From: Chrysophaeum taylorii
Lineage: Eukaryota > Sar > Pelagophyceae > Pelagomonadales > Pelagomonadaceae
Length of the DNA stretch: 40,036 nucleotides
Assembly (NCBI GenBank): GCA_029834535.1
Contig: JAQMWT010000630.1
Coordinates: forward strand, 1 to 40,036
Direction of reading: 5' to 3'
Made by a program: the position numbers and the translations under genes. The notes beneath the pieces were generated by a model that did not search any database, had not been told where the DNA came from, and saw nothing but the letters and a program-made list of their open reading frames with translations. Below, piece after piece: positions 30,038-39,716 of the stretch. Each line of letters opens with the position of its first letter. The stretch's first letter is position 1.

Positions 30038-30109
30038 GGGGGTTTAGCTCAGGGGTAGAGCGTCCGCTTAGCATGCGGGATGTCATGAGTTCGAATCTCA
30101 TATCCTCCA
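30038..30109 (+). tRNA. tRNA-Ala (anticodon AGC)
   Basis: A full cloverleaf can be drawn: D arm GCTC/GAGC (30047-30061), anticodon stem TCCGC/GCGGG with loop TTAGCAT and anticodon AGC (30070-30072), a five-base variable loop, T arm ATGAG/CTCAT with TTCGAAT loop, and discriminator A at 30109. A-box and B-box promoter sequences are intact. Oddities: a T-T mismatch at acceptor pair 6-67, a G-T pair at 3-70, and no T-run of four or more in the ~85 bp downstream, where an RNA polymerase III terminator would be expected. It lies in mobile-element-rich DNA, so a tRNA-derived SINE head is an alternative. Confidence 0.85.
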
Positions 30110-30654
30110 GGAATAGTGTCTGTATTGCATCCTGAAAATGTCACGGATTCCCGTGGAGCTGATCTTATTGGCACATCAGTTGTGTCCGTAAACAAGCGTC
30201 AAAAACTTTTTTGGAAACTTATCTTCTCGAGATCACAGCCGTCTTCCCCCAGGGCAGCACTTGACACTGGGTTGGTCAAAAAGTGGACGTCAAATAGCAC
30301 TTTGACCTTAACGTGACTTGTGACTTGGCACGACCAATAGTGGCGAACAGGTCAAGGTTAAGGGATTTCAAATGACCTCGGCGGTGACGGCGGAAGCGGT
30401 TCAAGTGATTCTACGCCAGCTCGTGTTGGGTAAAGGTGTCAGCGGAGTCGAGGAGGATGAGGAATACGTCGCGATTTCGTAAATTCCACCGGAGCAATAT
30501 TGGGATAACACGCACGGGAAAGGTGCGCAAAAGCACGGAAGTGATCGGCGGCTTCAGTCAGGGGTTTGGAAGTACGTCAATCGCCTAACAGGGGATCACC
30601 CATAGTGTGCGAAGAAAGACATGGATCACCCACATCCTTCATGCACCACACACA
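30110..30654. other. Intergenic with decayed coding patches
   Basis: It is rich in TTGAC/GTCAA words (30180-30360). A short protein-like patch occurs at about 30373-30470 (MTSAVTAEAVQVILRQLVLG) and stops at 30478; it probably belongs to a decayed element. The word GGATCACCCA occurs twice (30593, 30623). No intact gene. Confidence 0.4.
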
Positions 30655-31194
30655 CACGCCCCTCTTAGCAGTCGACCTTTAAAGACATGGACAGCAGTAG
30701 AAAAATGCTCTGCTGCGTCTATCACGAGCCGAAGAGGGGGACGACGTGTTACGAACTGCTGCGATGCCGAGGTGGAAGACCGGCGGTACTCTGGTCGGGT
30801 ACATTTCGGTGACGACGGTTTCCTCCGACAAGAGAGCTGTCGCGCTCGGTTGTGCTTTCTTCTGCTTCTGCTAACTAACTAACTAACTTCGGACCTCTCC
30901 CGGGCATGGGAGCCAGGCTGCAGGCGGGGTTAAGTACGAGAGACGAGGGAAGGCGAGGAAGACGCGAGCTGCGCGTGTGGGACGTTTCCGGCCTCTGCCG
31001 GCCGCATTTCCCGTTTTCGTGATGTTGGCCTTGACTTGACCATCGTGAAGGCAGTCATACTGTAAGCAGGGTTTGACTTGACCTAGATCGGACCAAAGTC
31101 TTCGTGACGCCAATGTCAGGGGTTTTGATTTGACCCAAATTTCGTGTCAAGGTGCGGCCCTGGTTCTCAAAGGTCGACTCCTAAGAGGGGGGGG
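30655..31194. mobile_element. Candidate non-autonomous DNA transposon (MITE-like) with terminal inverted repeats
   Basis: The left end reads CCCTCTTAGCAGTCGACCTT (from about 30658). The right end (31169-31192) is its reverse complement with one mismatch (AGGTCGACTCCTAAGAGGG). Both ends have a C- or G-run on the outside. The ~540-bp interior has no long open frame and contains the 40-bp segment also found at 13676. Related termini recur at 37.0-37.26 kb and 7.9 kb. A target-site duplication could not be settled because the flanks are low-complexity. The MITE interpretation is inference from structure. Confidence 0.55.
30871..30918 (+). repeat. Copy 2 of the ~40-bp dispersed segment
   Basis: It starts with CTAACTAACTAACTAACTTC and continues through GACCTCTCCCGGGCATGGG and AGCCAGGC. 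It matches 13676-13715 and lies inside the inverted-repeat-bounded element. Confidence 0.65.
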
Positions 31195-33865
31195 TGCTTT
31201 CCTGGTTCCCCTCTGACTTGCGCCGCTTGGTTCGAGGTGCTTTCTCAGGTGGTGCGTGTCGCCGTACTGTTTCCAGCGCTTCGGAGTTCTTCGCGACAAA
31301 GTGCTCCAAGCCCTTGGAAGGTCGCCTCCCCAAAACCGTCGCCGACGCCGGCGTGTTCCACGCACATGACGTGAGAGGAAACAAGCTTCATGTCCACCGT
31401 CAACACTTCCTAGATATGGACAAGCAAGTCGCCGAGGAGCTCCCACCGCAGAACCGGACGACGAGCCATCGGGAAATGTTTCGAGCGCGGCGCATGGACG
31501 CGATCAAACACGTCGGAGCGGGCCTGCGGCGATTGAGGCTCCCGCCGGAATTCCGGACGCGCATACTGGTCGCGTACCAACACGACAGCGCGCCGTTGCC
31601 AGCCCAGTACCGGCAGCCTGGGGCCGTCATGGCTAAGCGCAAGCTCGAAGCTGAGGATCACTCAACGGAGATCGCGAGGCTGGGAGCGCGTGTCCGGCAC
31701 CTCGAGTACGAGATCTACCTAACTAACAATTGACCAGCCCAGTGCATGGGGCGGAGGCTAAGCGAGTACGAGAAAGAGGATGCTAAGACCAAGCTGCAGC
31801 AGGCTGAGACCGAGCTAGCTGCCTACCCCGCGCGACGGTCGTGCTCCTTATGGCGTGGCTTGCTACTCAGCGGGCCTACCACCCGGTCCTTCAGGCAAAC
31901 CTGGATAAGCTCCTCATCCGCCTCCTTAACGACTTCCTGGAGAACGATTTGCCGTGCGCGGTCTACTGCATCCCCAGCCTCAAGATGGACCCAGCTACCG
32001 CGCGCGACGTCCTGGCGCAATTCCACGCGTGGCGATGTGCTACGATGCGCAGGGCTATTTGGTTAAGCTCAACCAGTTCATCCACGACGTCGTCAATCTC
32101 AGCGCGGATCGCCGCCGCAACCTCGACGAGAACCTGCCGTAGCTCGCGGGCGTGATGATCGAGTACATCTACGCAAACTTGCCGAGAGCGTGACCACGCA
32201 CAGCAGTTCCACGGTCGAGAGCATCAACATGCAGCATGTTTGCATGGAGGGCATCGAACGCGGCGTCGAGCTTCTCTACCTCATCATCAACCGCGACCCC
32301 CAGCTCAACGCGACGTACCACACCCCGGACATCTTCGGATCCGACAAGTTGATCGGCAGACTTTCTCACCATATCCGTGGTGTCGTCGACCAGGCGATGA
32401 GGGCGACGGCGACGCCAAACCAGAAGAAGAGTAAAGGGGACGACATGGTGGCCGACGACTCGAGTTTCGTCATCTCTGGCATGGGTAGGAGGAGTTTTAC
32501 GATCCCGAAGTGCTTGCTCCTGGACGAGGCCGCCACCAACCAGAAGAAGAAGGAGAACGTCATGAATCTATCGCGAAGCTCATGAGCCTCGAGAATGAGC
32601 TCCCGACTAAAACACTCTTCGAGACCGAGAAAGCCGGCAACAAGATCCAACTCTCATAGATTGACCACGCCGCTCTCGTCGCTGTTCTGCGCCAATACGA
32701 GCACAACTTCGCGCCGCCAGCCGGGTTGATGGGGCGCGAGTTGCTTGCGACGTTCCGCCGTAAGCTCGGCCCACAACTCCGCCGCAAACTCATCCAGGAG
32801 ACGACAAAGGGTCCCTACGGCAAGGTGTGCGATCTCATTGGCAAGCTGGGAAACGGCCACTTCAAAGGAATCGTTGGGAACGAAGGCGTCCTCGCCAAGT
32901 ATGACCAGCCCGGCGACACCGATACCATCCCCACCGACGACGCGATGGAGACTGAGTTCGAGGTAAACACTACTAAGTCTCGTAGCGAAGCGATTCTCGT
33001 CAAGAACCGAGTCAGAACGAGTCATAACTTCAATTTAGAAACTAGTTTCAGACCTTCGGGTCACTTTGACGAATAATCGGGACGAAGACTGTTAGTATTG
33101 GAGATGGCCCCCGAGGTGCCAGTCTTGGGGGAGAGCGCCAAGTCCACACTCGTCGACGAGGCGGCCATTTGCGTCATGACCGCTGGAGGCTATGTTTCGC
33201 GTGCTACGCGAATGCCACGTCCGAGAACCCGGCGTTCGAGGCTATCGGGTATGACGCTACCCCGGACTGGATCCAGCTCCGAAAGGAGCAGCAGACCGCC
33301 GCCCGCAAGCGCAGGCAGCAAGCCTTTTGACGACTCTGAGCTCGGGCGCGCTGTCCCTCTTCCCATCGTTTCGCAAACACGCCGCCGCTGAGCCGACCCG
33401 GATGCCGACACCACAGTCACCGGCGGCGCGCGCCTGACCTCTGCCAACCTCTAGGCCGGAGCCGGCGCTTCCAACTCGAAGGAGATGACGTAGCGTCGCG
33501 TGGAGCGTCTCGAAGATCAAGGGCTGCGCGTCGAAGAAAGATCAAAGAGACGCTCGCGACCTACAACGTCGGAGCCTACACCCACCCCGACGCCGGCAAG
33601 ATCGCCCTCATCAGGCACTTCGAAGCGCATTTCGGCATGAAACTCCAGCTCGCCTGGCTTCCCGAGAGTCTTCGGGCCAAGTTCGCCTAGGGTATTGAGA
33701 ACGCACCCGCGCCACCGCCCAAGAAGACAAAGCCCGTTGACTTAGACGTCTTCAGACTCAAAGCCAAAGCCGACGAGCTTGTCGCCAAGTCCAAACGCGC
33801 CTCCTTCGCCCGTCCGTTGCCGCTATCCCCAATCAAAGCACCCAAAACCATCTCAAGCCCCTGAG
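31195..33865 (+). pseudogene. Large multiply broken coding sequence of unknown family
   Basis: A run of protein-like segments on the plus strand, in order but in different frames and separated by stops: 31195-31733 (a helical, charged sequence ending ARLGARVRHLEYEIYLTNN), 31746-31830 (YEKEDAKTKLQQAETELAAY), about 31845-32030 (VLQANLDKLLIRLLNDFLEN), about 32037-32142 (YLVKLNQFIHDVVNLSADRR), 32190-32585 (GIERGVELLYLIINRDPQLN), about 32570-33075 (GPYGKVCDLIGKLGNGHFKG) and about 33540-33865 (LIRHFEAHFGMKLQLAWLPE). At least five frame changes or stops are needed, so it cannot encode one protein now. Coiled-coil, helical and Lys/Pro-rich character suggests a structural (gag-like) or accessory element protein, but I see no polymerase, integrase or transposase motif. 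Confidence 0.5.
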
Positions 33866-34246
33866 TCCTAAGCTTCCCCACCTGCTCCTCTAAGTTATTA
33901 CATGGCTTGGGCGCCGAGAGTAGAACAGCTCGACAGAAGCTCAAATGACCGGGGGGTTGTGGGGATCCGCAATGGCCTTCATCCCGCAACAGTCAAGCGC
34001 CGGAAGACACCCCCCCCCCCACCGCGAAAGTGACAAATTTGCAAACTTCTCGACGAACTATAATCGGACGACCCTCCTCGTCGCTCGACCCGAGCTGCTG
34101 CTTGGAGCTTCGATAGAGCTTTAGGGCCCGCCGTGTATTCGCGCCCTTAAAGGGCCGGGTGTTGCGACGAAAAGGGGGTGGCCTCGTCACATCGGTCTGT
34201 GCGCAGAACGTGGTGCGCTACGCTCGCTCATCCCGAACACTCGTCG
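33866..34246. other. Intergenic, no gene recognised
   Basis: Contains a C-run (about 34010-34020). Nothing recognisable on either strand. Confidence 0.4.
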
Positions 34247-34720
34247 TTAAATACCTGGCAATATAAGGTACGTCCGTGCCCACTTATTATCTATCAGCGA
34301 CATCGGTGGGACCAGGTGCCGCATCTCAGGCCCGTGCCTGCCATTATATTGCCCGCGAGTACCGTGTAAAATTTTTATCCACTGGATCCCAGTGCTGACC
34401 GGGCGAGGAGAGCCTGCCCTTGTAGAGCCAGCCAGCCTCCGGGCCACGGTGGCACCACGAATAGCGGAGTCCGTTGAAGGCCCAGCAACGCGGACGGCGG
34501 CTTCTCTCTCATGCCGCTCGTCGAGGATGACACGGGCGCAGCGGCGGCGATGGAGGAGCTGGCACGGTTCGTCGAGTCGTGCGGGGGTAGGTGTGATGTT
34601 GTAGTCTGTCGAGGGGGTGGCAGGCGAGGCGTCGATGGTAGCGTCGTGGCGCACCGAGGTGTACACCCGATCGACGGGGAGGAGTGAGTGATTGTTGTGT
34701 TGCGAGGCTTTTTGATTGAC
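34247..34720 (-). pseudogene. Uncharacterised minus-strand open segment upstream of the SET gene
   Basis: The minus strand is open and reads like protein in places: VYTSVRHDATIDASPATPST, then LLHRRRCARVILDERHEREA, ending MSLIDNKWARTYLILPGI with a stop at 34247. The frame continues further to the right, but there it opposes the SET gene and is only a shadow. No family is recognised and no start codon can be chosen. It may be a fragment of a mobile element inserted upstream of the SET gene. Confidence 0.25.
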
Positions 34721-34789
34721 GACGGGACTCAGGCGCCGGCGACTTGGATCGTGCGGGTCGATGACGACGGCGTGAGGATGATCGCGCAG

Positions 34790-36877
34790 GTTACTTTTAC
34801 GACGAGGCGGGAAAGAAGTACCGTACGTGGCGCGCGGTTGGCCGGGGTTTGGGTCGAGTCGAGCGCGCGCAGGAAGCCGCGCCGAGATTGCGCGCGCGCT
34901 GGGCTTGGCCGGGGCTCCGGCGAAGCGGGTCAAGGGCTCCGGCGCACTTCGGGTCAGTTTCCTCGAAGGACGGAAAAGGAAAAAGGTGCGCTCGCGTCTG
35001 GCGTAGGCGGCGCTCGCTCCCGGGGAAAAGCCGGCGGTCGTCGGGTTCGAGCGGGGCGAGGAGGATCGGACGTTTCGGGCGTCAGCGAGGGCGATGGTGA
35101 TCGAGGGCAACTTCACCGAGTTCGAGCCGAGCGCGGCGATCGAGACGACGGCGTGGAAGTCGAGGGCGCGGCCGAAGCGGTGGGTAGCGCTCTCGGAGAA
35201 CGCGTACGTCTGGCCGGCGTCGCGCGACGCGCTGGGCTCGACGCCGGCGCACGAGTGGCCACGCTGCGACTGCAAAGTGGAAGACGGATGCGGCGAGAAC
35301 TGCGTGAACCGGCAGCTGTTCATGGAGTGCCCGGTTGGATTCTGTTGCGGCGGCGGCGCGCGGTCCTCCGAGTCGTCGTCGTCGTCGTCTCGGTCCGGCC
35401 CGAGCCGGCGACGTCGGCGTCGAAACATCGAGGGCACGAGGCTCCCGTGCGCCAACACAGTCATTCAGCGACGGCAGTACCCTCCCTCGGACGTGTTCGA
35501 CACGGGAGACGAGCGCGGGTTTGGTCTGCGATGCCGCGTCGACGTCAAGCGCGGCGCCGTCGTCGGCGAGTACCGGGGCGAGGTGATTACCGGGGCCGAG
35601 CTCGCGGCGCGGCGGGCTGCGCGCGACCCGAGTGCCCCATTTTACTTCGCCGCGCTCGGTGACGGCCTCTACCTCGACGCCGAGCGCCGCGGCGCCTACG
35701 CGCGCTTCGCCAACCACTCGTGCGATCCCAACTGCGCGCTCGAGAAATGGACTGTCGGGCCAGAGCCGCGGCTCGTACTCGTCGCGACGCGCGATATTCC
35801 CAAGTTCACCGAATGCTGCTACGACTACAATGCGGGCGGTGGCGTCGCCGACGTCACGCACGCGCAGCCTTGTCGCTGCGGCGCGGCAAACTGCTCGGGC
35901 ATCATCGGTGCCAAAAACGGGGGAAACGAGCCCGGCGCCGCGCCTCGCGAAACGAAGAATGCCGCGGCGGCGCCGCAAACGAAGAAGAACAAAAAGCCGT
36001 CGACGCGACGGAAAGAGGAGCCGCCGCCGCCGCCGCGCGAGAAGCAGCCGTCGGAAAAAAAGAAAGCGACGCGACGGCGCGACGAGCCCGAACCCGACGG
36101 CCCCTCGAGCGCGAGGTGGGCCCGGGACGCGCTCCGGTCGCTCGCGGGCGTCGACAGCGACGACGCGCCGTTCGACCTCGCCTCGCTCCTCGAGCCCGCC
36201 GCGCGCCGCGCCGCCGCGCGCTCGAAGAAAAAGGCAGTTCTTCACTGCCTGTGCCGTTTGCCCGAGTTCGCCGCGATGCCAACCTCTCTGCGCGAAGCGC
36301 ACCAAGACAGAGACGCCACGCTCGTCTGCTGCGGCGTCTGCGACTCGTGGTACCACCCCACCTGTCTGCGCCTGCCCGCAGTCCCGAGCGAGAACGACGA
36401 CTTCGAGTGCGCGTTTTGTCGTCGCGCCCGCGGCGACCCCTTGCCACTCCTCGGAATCGCGCGCGCGCGCGACGAATGCTGGAAACGCGCGCTACCCTCG
36501 GCGACGCGAGCCGCCTGCGAGGCAGCGATCGCCGACTCGAAGGATCGCGTCGACGACGCGCGCTGCTTCGTCCCGCTCGCGCTCGCGTGCTTGCGCGACC
36601 TCGTCAAAGAGGCGGCTTCCTGGGCGCGAGACGCGCAGCGCGCGCTCGCGTCGCCCGATCGGGATCCCCGCCCGCTCGCCGAGCTCGTTTGTCGGGGCCA
36701 CATGCTCGAAGTTGACGACCATCGCGACGATCTTCTCTCCAAGTGCGTACGTGTACTACGTGTGTCTCAATCAACAAGAAGAGAAAGAAGCTTCCTGACG
36801 CATTTATTATTCTCCTTAGAACGTGCGCGCGCAGGCTTAAAACGGCGCTGACGACGGCCGCCAACGACAACTCTTGA
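34790..36877 (+). CDS. MBD-AWS-SET-PHD histone lysine methyltransferase (5' end unresolved)
   Basis: Spliced model: 34790-34822, 34873-34952, 35007-36742 and 36820-36877, with introns of 50, 54 and 77 bp; frame is kept throughout. The first two exons encode a methyl-CpG-binding-domain-like piece (YFYDEAGKKY joined to RSRAEIARALGLAG), so the true start lies upstream and was not found. Numbered from the ATG at 35094: a Cys-rich AWS region (57-83) interrupted by a Ser/Arg insert (91-110); SET (about 141-246) with RGFGL, GEYRGEV, the cofactor/catalytic core ARFANHSCDPNC and CCYDYN; post-SET CRCGAANCSG (260-269); a basic linker; and a PHD finger (about 385-442; CLC, CCGVCDSWYHPTC, CAFC). AWS-SET-postSET is the Ash1/NSD/SETD2 class, which methylates H3K36. 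An MBD in this class is unusual. The C-terminal exon ends NDNS. Confidence 0.85.
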
Positions 36878-37005
36878 CCTTTCGTCACATCCTACAGCAC
36901 TTTACTAGTCCCCTTTACTTGTCACCACCGCCGCCGCCGCCGCCGCCAAGCATTCGAATCACAGGCGGAGTTTTTTTGATAAGGCGACTGCTAGACACTA
37001 TGAAC
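36878..37005. other. 3' flank of the SET gene
   Basis: Contains a CCG trinucleotide run (about 36927-36947). GCGACTGCTAGA (about 36984) looks like a partial inverted copy of the nearby CTTAGCAGTCGAC motif. Confidence 0.4.
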
Positions 37006-37262
37006 GCACGCCCCCCTCTTAGCAGTCGACATTTTAGACACCATTTTAGACACCGCCAAACGCCCCTGCTTGCCACCGCCCCCTCTTAGCAGTCGACGTT
37101 GCAAACTCAAGGGGGGGGGGTTGACTGTGCGTGAAGGTCTTTGGCGAGGCGTAATCACGTGAGCGGCTAGAGACTTCAGGCGCGAATGAGAGTAAAGGGG
37201 GGGTGGGAGCAAGAGACGCGAAGAAGAGGGGTTTTGTCAAGTCGACTGCAAAAGGGGGGGGG
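37006..37262. mobile_element. Second candidate element with CTCTTAGCAGTCGAC termini
   Basis: Two forward copies (CTCTTAGCAGTCGACATTTT from about 37015, CTCTTAGCAGTCGACGTTGC from about 37083) and one reverse copy (TCAAGTCGACTGCAAAAGGG from about 37237) surround about 150 bp of non-coding DNA. Outer C- and G-runs are present as in the 30.7-kb element. ATTTTAGACACC is directly repeated at 37031-37055. This is probably a nested or shortened copy of the same family. Confidence 0.45.
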
Positions 37263-37729
37263 GGCGGTGGCGCGCGCAAGGGGATTGGAAAGGTGTGAGC
37301 AGGTGGATAGGCCAAGGTGCCCAGTTGGCGAATCCACCGGAGATGCGGATATGCCCCAAAGCACTATTATCGATCGGGTCATCGCCGAAGCACTGGGGTG
37401 GTTTGTAAAAAGCGAGTGCTAAGACCGGGAGCCAAGAGAGAGCACTTTAAGGGGCCGCCGCCGCCGCGAACGAAGGGCTTGGTAAGGTGTGAGCGGCGTC
37501 GGGGGATGAAAATATCCAAAAAGCTATTGCTAACTATGGGGGAGGCAGGAGGAGACAGCACTTCAAAAAAAAAAAGCATCTGCTAAAAATGGGAAGGCAG
37601 CGCTCCAGAGATAAAGCGCACGGAGGTTTTTGCGGAAGGCGTAAGCGGCCCGAAGGGCTGAAGACATAGGTACCAAGTGGGCGGTACCTAGAACGCGGAT
37701 GTACCCGGAAGCCTAATCAGGGTCGTGGC
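37263..37729. repeat. Degenerate repeats of about 160-190 bp
   Basis: Three diverged units begin near AAGGTGTGAGCAGG (37289), AAGGTGTGAGCGGC (37482) and AAGGCGTAAGCGGC (37639). Units 1 and 3 also share GCGGAT.T.CCC..AAGC and GGGTC in the same order. No gene recognised. Confidence 0.45.
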
Positions 37730-38858
37730 CTACACGCGGGGCTGGCGATGAGGGGAGGGGATCCTCCCGCAGGACGTACGCGTCCTGCCGTCTGAAGTAC
37801 CGTACTTGCGACAGAGTGTGGCGTCATGCTTGGCGCGGGCGGCCTGGGGGAGGCTGCCCGACGCGACGGCGTGGATGAGGGCGGTCAGGGCGCAATGTGC
37901 TTGGCCCAAGGGAGTGGCGAGGCCCCACTCCCGGTAGATGCGGTAAACTCGGAATGCCTCGGCCTCGGCGAAATTGGCACAGCCGCATACAACCCGCGTC
38001 CGCACTGCGATTCGTACGCGCGTTGATTTCGGCGAATTCTTCGCATGCCGCACTGGCCTCACCTAAGGCGACAAAGACGAGGCCAGCGATAGTGTCTGCG
38101 CAGGCGCTACTTGATGGGGCTCGGGAGACTGGGTGGAAGCGGTGATGGTAGCGTCGACGGTCCGAGCGCGGCGGTTGTGGACTTTCGCTGCGCGAGGATC
38201 GACATGGGAAGGGTGGGTGGGGTAGACGGAGTATACAGCGTGCCCCAGGCGAGCGTCTCGAAAAGTTGCTCACTGTTGAGCGAAACGATGATATCAGGCA
38301 CGACGTCATATTCGGCGAGGTAAACTTGATACCGGCCTTGGAGAGGCGGAAGCGGACAGCAGGTGAGACGACGTCAGCAAAGATGCCGAAGACCTCGGAC
38401 AAGGCGGGGATACAAGCCTCGCGGAAGGAGGTGAGGATAAGGCCGAATAGGTCGTCATGCCAGACAGTCCGCGCTGTTTCGCGTTTGAGGAGGTGGTGAT
38501 CGTTGCGGAGGTTCTTTCCGCGAGCGTCGAGAACGGCGTCAGTGCACGAAATTGGGGACCCACGAGGCCCGCGCACGGCGAAGAAGGAATAGCTTAAGTA
38601 TTGGTCGCACATCTCGGCCCAGAAGCGATTGGGTACTGAAAATGAGGAGGTGGGGTACGAGCCGATGAAGTTGGTAGAGAAGCGATCCCACGTTGACGCC
38701 GCGACCGAGTCGCCGGAGCGCAACGGCACGAGATGATTCGCGCTGAGAAGAGCGCGTTGAAGCTTAGGGGTGTCGGAGCGGCGGGGTCCAGGAGGACGCC
38801 CCTGGAGACGAACTCGCGTCTTGAGCACCATCGACAAGCTGGACTTTGGCGAGGTCAC
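37730..38858 (-). pseudogene. Broken minus-strand coding sequence of unknown family
   Basis: Protein-like reading needs two frame changes. The upstream part (about 38858-38330) includes RFWAEMCDQYLSYSFFAVRG and HDDLFGLILTSFREACIPAL. The middle part continues in another frame (about 38330-38110) with DIIVSLNSEQLFETLAWGTL. The downstream part (about 38010-37800) is in a third frame with AFRVYRIYREWGLATPLGQA. A frame open from 38858 to 37824 exists, but its second half is low-complexity and looks like a shadow. It is probably an element-derived ORF or a dead gene; no known domain could be named. Confidence 0.4.
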
Positions 38859-39119
38859 CGTAACCAGCGCCGCCGTGGAAAGCCAGCGTCATACGGAGAT
38901 CAGTGCGAAGCCCGTCCCATGCATCCTCGTGCGCCCGCGCCAGGCGGCAGCCAGAGACAAGAAGATATTACCATTAGCAAAAAGGATAATTTAGTCCTAA
39001 CTACTAATCGACAGATGTTTGTCTGTCTGTCTGTCTGTCTGTTTGTTTGTTTGTTTGTCCCTCGATTTAGGGTAAGGATCAGGTAGGTGCGAGAGTAAGG
39101 ATCAGTTAGGCGCGAGAGC
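38859..39119. other. Intergenic with a TGTC/TTTG microsatellite
   Basis: A compound (TGTC)n(TTTG)n array lies at about 39018-39059. The rest is unassigned, between two broken coding sequences of opposite strand. Confidence 0.6.
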
Positions 39120-39716
39120 CAGACAGTGATCCTCCAAGCCGTCTACGGCGACCTCGCAGACTATTTCCACGACCCGCGGCGGCTCTTTTAGCCAGCGCGC
39201 CATTCTCACGCCCCGTCGAAACGATGTTGTCGATGCTGACAACGCGCGCATGAATGACCGCGGCCTTTTTTTCCCGGAGACGAGGCGTCGGAGTTCTTTT
39301 TTTCGGCCGACTAGGTTGGGTCGGAAGCCGACGCCTCGCTCTTTACAGTCGAGTTTTCAATTCCCTGACAACCAACGACATGCTCACTTTGATCGCGAGC
39401 TTAATGTCTTCGCAACCTCGACCCGTCGCACGGCCACTGCAACGGTACCAGATACATGATCGATCGTGTCGTTGTCACCGAGGCTCCTCCAACCTGTATC
39501 CCTCAAGGCCGCGCCTACGCCAAACGATCAACAAGAGCCAGGGCCAGACGCCCCGCGAGGTCGCCGTCCTCTTTCCCAAGCCCGTCTTCTGCCACGTCCA
39601 GCTCTACGTGGCTCTCTGTCGATCGGCATCCCCAGATATACCATCTGATCGACGACCACACCCCCCGTGCTGCGCAATACCGATCGCCCCCTCCCGGCGT
39701 CACACATGCACTGTAG
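39120..39716 (+). pseudogene. Helitron-type (Pif1-like) helicase remnant
   Basis: In several frames, in the correct order, the plus strand carries the C-terminal signatures of Helitron/Pif1 DNA helicases: QRAILTPRRNDVVDADNARM (about 39196-39252, after a TAG near 39189), LRNLDPSHGHCNGTRYMIDR (about 39409-39468; RNLD...CNGTR is a family hallmark) and TINKSQGQTPREVAVLFPKP followed by VQLYVAL (about 39523-39620; INKSQGQ corresponds to helicase motif V/VI). In-frame stops and frame changes show it is dead. Helitrons are rolling-circle DNA transposons; the Rep domain and N-terminal helicase motifs are absent from the window. Confidence 0.75.

Noticed and set aside
30047..30101. Tyrosine-recombinase attachment site in the tRNA
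   Set aside because: No integrase, no direct repeat of the tRNA 3' end within the window, and the setting is eukaryotic.
37180..37600. CRISPR-like spaced repeats
   Set aside because: The repeats are too long, too few and too diverged, and there are no cas genes; they look like degenerate eukaryotic repeats.
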